Source of the DNA: JADJGC01 sp964617645
Lineage (GTDB): Bacteria; Zixibacteria; MSB-5A5; CAIYYT01
NCBI GenBank assembly: GCA_964617645.1
Contig: CAZTYE010000001.1
Coordinates: 372,001-436,000, forward strand
DNA: 64,000 nt
Direction of reading: 5' to 3'
Shown: positions 63,008 through 64,000 of the stretch, piece after piece
Position numbering within the stretch: position 1 is the stretch's first letter
How the letters are laid out: every line of letters begins with the position of its first letter
Translations under genes and position numbers: made by a program
Notes under the pieces: generated by a model
The model's input: only the letters and a program-made list of their open reading frames with translations
What the model was told of the DNA's origin: nothing
Databases searched by the model: none

Positions 63008-64000
63008 ATGAAGGACAACGAAGTTCTCCCGCTCCCGCTGACTAAAATCATCGCCACTCTCGGTCCGGCCAGCGCTGAAGAAGCCATCATCGAGCAGCTT
63101 GTCATCGCCGGCGCTTCGATTTTCCGCCTCAATTTCTCGCACGGATCGCACGACTTTCACCGGCAGTTGATTCGCCGAATTCGCCGGGTGTCGCGCCGAC
63201 TTCGACGACCGGTCGGGATTCTTCAGGACCTCTCCGGACCAAAAATCCGCGTTGGACGCATTGAGGGCGGCGCCGTAACAATTGCCGAGGGCGCTACGAT
63301 TCGCATCACCTGCGACGAAGTGATCGGCAACGCCTCGCTAATCAGCGCCACGCCGGCAGAGTTGATTCCCGACCTGCGCAAGGGCGATCGCATTTTCATC
63401 GATGACGGGCTGTTGCGACTCGAGGTGGCCCGCGGCGGTAAAAGCGTGATTGAGGCGACTGTGATCAAAGGCGGCATCTTGCGCGAACGCAAGGGCATCA
63501 ATTTGCCGCAGGCGACCCTGACGCTTCCGGCGCTGACCGACAAGGACCGCAGCGATTTGGAGTTTGGGTTGTCTCAGAACGTCGATTTCGTGGCGCTCTC
63601 ATTTGTGCGCTCGGCAATCGACATAGCGCAGTTGCGCGTCGAGATCGAGCGCCACGGCATGGCCACTCCCATCGTCGCCAAACTGGAGAAGCCGCAGGCC
63701 ATTCGCAATCTTGGCGACATCTTGCAGGCCGCCGACGCCGTGATGATCGCGCGCGGCGACTTGGGGGTCGAGATGCCGATTGACGAAGTGCCGATGTTGC
63801 AGAAGCGAATCATCGCGGCGGCCACCGAGTACAACAAGCCGGTGATTACGGCGACGCAAATGCTGGAATCGATGACCCATAACCTGACGCCGACCCGTGC
63901 CGAAGTTTCCGATGTTGCCAACGCGATACAGGATGGCAGCGACTGCGTGATGCTCTCGGCGGAAACGGCCGCCGGCGAGTATCCGGTCGAAAGCGTCGCC
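63008..64000 (+). CDS. pyk: Pyruvate kinase (3' truncated by window edge)
   Basis: The first 331 codons of pyruvate kinase are present. Marks: TKIIATLGPAS, FRLNFSHGSHD, ILQDLSGPKIRVG, DKDRSDLEFGL, AKLEKPQAIRN, the metal-binding MIARGDLGVEMP and the substrate motif ITATQMLESM. It transfers phosphate from phosphoenolpyruvate to ADP. The C-terminal effector domain lies beyond the window. The start ATG 63008 has no clear Shine-Dalgarno; a TTGACA lies near 62975. Confidence 0.96.
   Translation, partial: MKDNEVLPLPLTKIIATLGPASAEEAIIEQLVIAGASIFRLNFSHGSHDFHRQLIRRIRRVSRRLRRPVGILQDLSGPKIRVGRIEGGAVTIAEGATIRITCDEVIGNASLISATPAELIPDLRKGDRIFIDDGLLRLEVARGGKSVIEATVIKGGILRERKGINLPQATLTLPALTDKDRSDLEFGLSQNVDFVALSFVRSAIDIAQLRVEIERHGMATPIVAKLEKPQAIRNLGDILQAADAVMIARGDLGVEMPIDEVPMLQKRIIAAATEYNKPVITATQMLESMTHNLTPTRAEVSDVANAIQDGSDCVMLSAETAAGEYPVESVA

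Overview
The window looks like a chromosomal segment of a diderm, FCB-type bacterium (Bacteroidota relatives such as Zixibacteria, KSB1, Marinimicrobia or Gemmatimonadota); the phylum is inferred, not proven. The reasons are a SusC/RagA-like TonB receptor, PorV/PorQ-family outer-membrane barrels, four large exported proteins ending in a FlgD-like type A sorting domain of the type IX secretion kind, a DUF5916 protein, a bacterial lipoprotein, and Gram-negative housekeeping genes. The sequence is moderately GC-rich and densely coding. I see no rRNA, tRNA, CRISPR array, phage gene or transposase.

Layout. 1-2943: the end of a TPR-GAF-sigma-54 activator, then a LipM-like octanoyltransferase. 3319-15848: a cell-surface operon of TonB receptor, exported sorting-domain protein, PorV-like barrel, second exported protein, second (identical) barrel, and lipoprotein. 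15903-21307: a GT39-TPR membrane protein divergent from a subtilase with a sorting domain. 21384-28058: a tightly overlapping run of ecfT, truA, transaldolase, purB, psd, pssA, purS, purQ, a DUF4321 gene, tatA and an unknown gene. 28270-30653 (minus): GNAT, EamA and CorA genes. 30825-33491: a DUF5916 protein. 33563-39557 (minus): an operon of PDZ protein, NEW3 protein, ABC ATPase and two ABC permeases. 39705-42109: a histidine kinase and an OmpR-type regulator, divergent from that operon. 42172-46620 (minus): two FHA proteins, a metallophosphoesterase and a CHASE2 Ser/Thr kinase. 46744-50666: dusB-larB-larC-etfA. 50857-56396: Ppx/GppA, then a beta-propeller sorting-domain protein with two PorV-like barrels. 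56406-57524: an isocitrate/isopropylmalate-type dehydrogenase. 57628-61552 (minus): ligA, an AI-2E family permease and a YihY gene. 61740-64000: another outer-membrane barrel and the 5' part of pyruvate kinase.

The most striking signals are four. (1) A 1217-bp direct repeat (9127-10343 and 12701-13917) differs at two synonymous bases. It begins inside the C-terminal sorting domain of an exported protein and runs through the whole following PorV gene, so a signal and its putative shuttle appear to be homogenised as one cassette. (2) Four TTAACA-like boxes with exact 10-bp spacing lie between the two-component system and the PDZ-NEW3-ABC operon. (3) A compact operon holds a Ser/Thr kinase, a phosphoesterase and FHA proteins. 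(4) Eight calcium-loop-like D-x-N-x-N-G repeats are inserted in the TonB receptor.

Gene identities come from motifs and general family knowledge read by eye; no database search was possible.
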